64,000 nt of DNA, taken from assembly GCF_021729885.1 (NCBI RefSeq), contig NZ_CP063401.1:1054001-1118000 (forward strand). The letters run 5' to 3'. Positions 63,227-64,000 of this stretch are shown piece by piece (within the stretch, counting starts at the first letter, position 1; every line of letters begins with the position of its first letter). The stretch comes from Devosia sp. SL43. Its GTDB lineage: Bacteria > Pseudomonadota > Alphaproteobacteria > Rhizobiales > Devosiaceae. Below the pieces are notes generated by a model that was given only the letters and a program-made list of their open reading frames with translations, searched no databases and was not told the origin of the DNA. A program made the position numbers and the translations under genes.

Positions 63227-64000
63227 TCAGTGCAGCTTCACCGCCACGTAGCGGCTTGAGCCGGCCGGGTCCGTGACCTTGAACAGAACGGCATCGCGGC
63301 CGGCGCTGTCGGCTTCCGCGACCAGTTGCTCCACCTGCGCCACATCCTTGACCGGCTTCTGGTTGACCTCGCGGATCACGAGGCCAGCAATCAGCCCCTT
63401 GTCCTCGGCATCGCTGTCGCTTTCGACACCGGTGACCACAGGCCCGCTGACATCATCACCGATGCCATACTCGTCTCTCGTGAGGTTGGTCAGCTCTCCT
63501 AGCGTCAGACCAACGATTCCCGACAGCCCGTCCGCAACGGCTGCTGGCCCCGTCGACCCGGCAGCCGGAGCAACAAGCGCAATGTCAGTGGTCTCGAGTC
63601 GGCCCAGCGTGATTGCCACCGTCTCCTCCGCGCCATTGCGCAGGATCAACACCGGCACCGCCTTGCCGACCTCGGTTTCGGCGACGATTCGTGGCAGGTC
63701 GCGCATGCGCTGCACATCCTTGCCATCGAACTGCAGGATCAGATCGCCCTCCAGCATCACGCCGATCGACGGGCCCGCCGGGTCGATATCGACGACAATG
63801 GCGCCGTTGGTATTGGGGCGATCGAGCGACAGGGCGATATCCTCGCTCACCTCCTGGATGCCCACACCCAGCCAGCCGCGCCGCGTCTCGCCAAACTCCG
63901 CAAGCTGGTTGATCACCGGCCGCGCCAGGTTGCCCGGCACGGCAAAGCCAATGCCCAACGAGCCGCTGCCACGGGCAATGATCGCGGTATTGATCCCGAC
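63227..64000 (-). CDS. Do-like serine protease/chaperone (DegP), C-terminal part
   Basis: 258 codons are visible; the N-terminal signal peptide and catalytic His/Asp/Ser are cut off by the right edge. The visible part opens VGINTAIIARGSGSLGIGFAVP, the end of the trypsin-like domain after the active-site loop, then has two PDZ domains: GWLGVGIQEVSEDIALSL to the ETVAITLGRL region, and the second from VVTGVESDSDAEDKGLI to YVAVKLH. It should be a periplasmic protease for damaged envelope proteins (DegP/DegQ/DegS group). Confidence 0.9.
   Translation of the reverse strand, partial: VGINTAIIARGSGSLGIGFAVPGNLARPVINQLAEFGETRRGWLGVGIQEVSEDIALSLDRPNTNGAIVVDIDPAGPSIGVMLEGDLILQFDGKDVQRMRDLPRIVAETEVGKAVPVLILRNGAEETVAITLGRLETTDIALVAPAAGSTGPAAVADGLSGIVGLTLGELTNLTRDEYGIGDDVSGPVVTGVESDSDAEDKGLIAGLVIREVNQKPVKDVAQVEQLVAEADSAGRDAVLFKVTDPAGSSRYVAVKLH

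Overview
The window reads as chromosomal DNA of a GC-rich alphaproteobacterium of the Hyphomicrobiales (Rhizobiales), probably Devosia-like. The reasons are the cysG-DUF2849-sulfite reductase order, a giant coiled-coil protein of the Agrobacterium Growth Pole Ring type, a DUF1127 mini-gene, and the short palindromic intergenic repeats typical of this order. The genus is an inference from gene content only. No phage, insertion sequence, CRISPR array or rRNA was seen. One tRNA (Lys, CTT) is present. Both ends cut a gene: a sulfite reductase on the left and a DegP-type protease on the right.

Layout. 1-7.2 kb (minus strand): siroheme synthase and sulfite reductase (sulfur assimilation), a 2Fe-2S ferredoxin, release factor 3 coupled to a methyltransferase, and a single-domain Hpt phosphotransfer protein. 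7.55-13.1 kb (plus): one 1843-residue membrane-anchored protein built from 11-residue repeats. 13.3-21 kb (minus): NlpC/P60-like hydrolase, two tandem MFS paralogues, a GT4 glycosyltransferase, an LpxH-like phosphoesterase, a secreted GH3 hexosaminidase and a secreted GH8 glucanase; this looks like a cell-surface block. 21-30 kb: acetyl-CoA synthetase, GNAT protein, flippase/FemAB-like pair, TerC, a secreted intradiol dioxygenase-like protein, an orphan DnaJ-type zinc finger, tRNA-Lys and MscS. 30-43 kb: HisC-like aminotransferase, EEP hydrolase, leuA, PhzF, UPF0303, GFA, a B12-binding radical SAM enzyme, DUF1127, two-step tetR-ilvC operon and a membrane protein. 43-53 kb: old-yellow-enzyme reductase, PAP2-like membrane protein, a flavin monooxygenase interrupted by one in-frame amber codon, kup, FMN reductase, two tandem small secreted paralogues, pdxJ, and a FIST-like two-gene operon behind an FNR/FixK-type palindrome. 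53.5-64 kb: ilvBN with a leader-peptide attenuator, AHSA1-like protein, Pit phosphate transporter, NUDIX, cold-shock protein, glycine-zipper lipoprotein, DUF423, MATE, miaA, serB and degP.

Functional threads. Branched-chain amino acid synthesis is spread over three loci (leuA, tetR-ilvC, ilvBN), each with a different apparent control: ilvBN by a GTG-started leader peptide rich in Leu/Ile/Val plus terminator, ilvC behind a TetR gene with a palindromic operator, and leuA downstream of a Leu-rich small ORF. The same TetR operator core recurs before the radical SAM gene. Polar growth and envelope functions are suggested by the giant ring-protein homologue, the hydrolases, glycosyltransferase and flippase.
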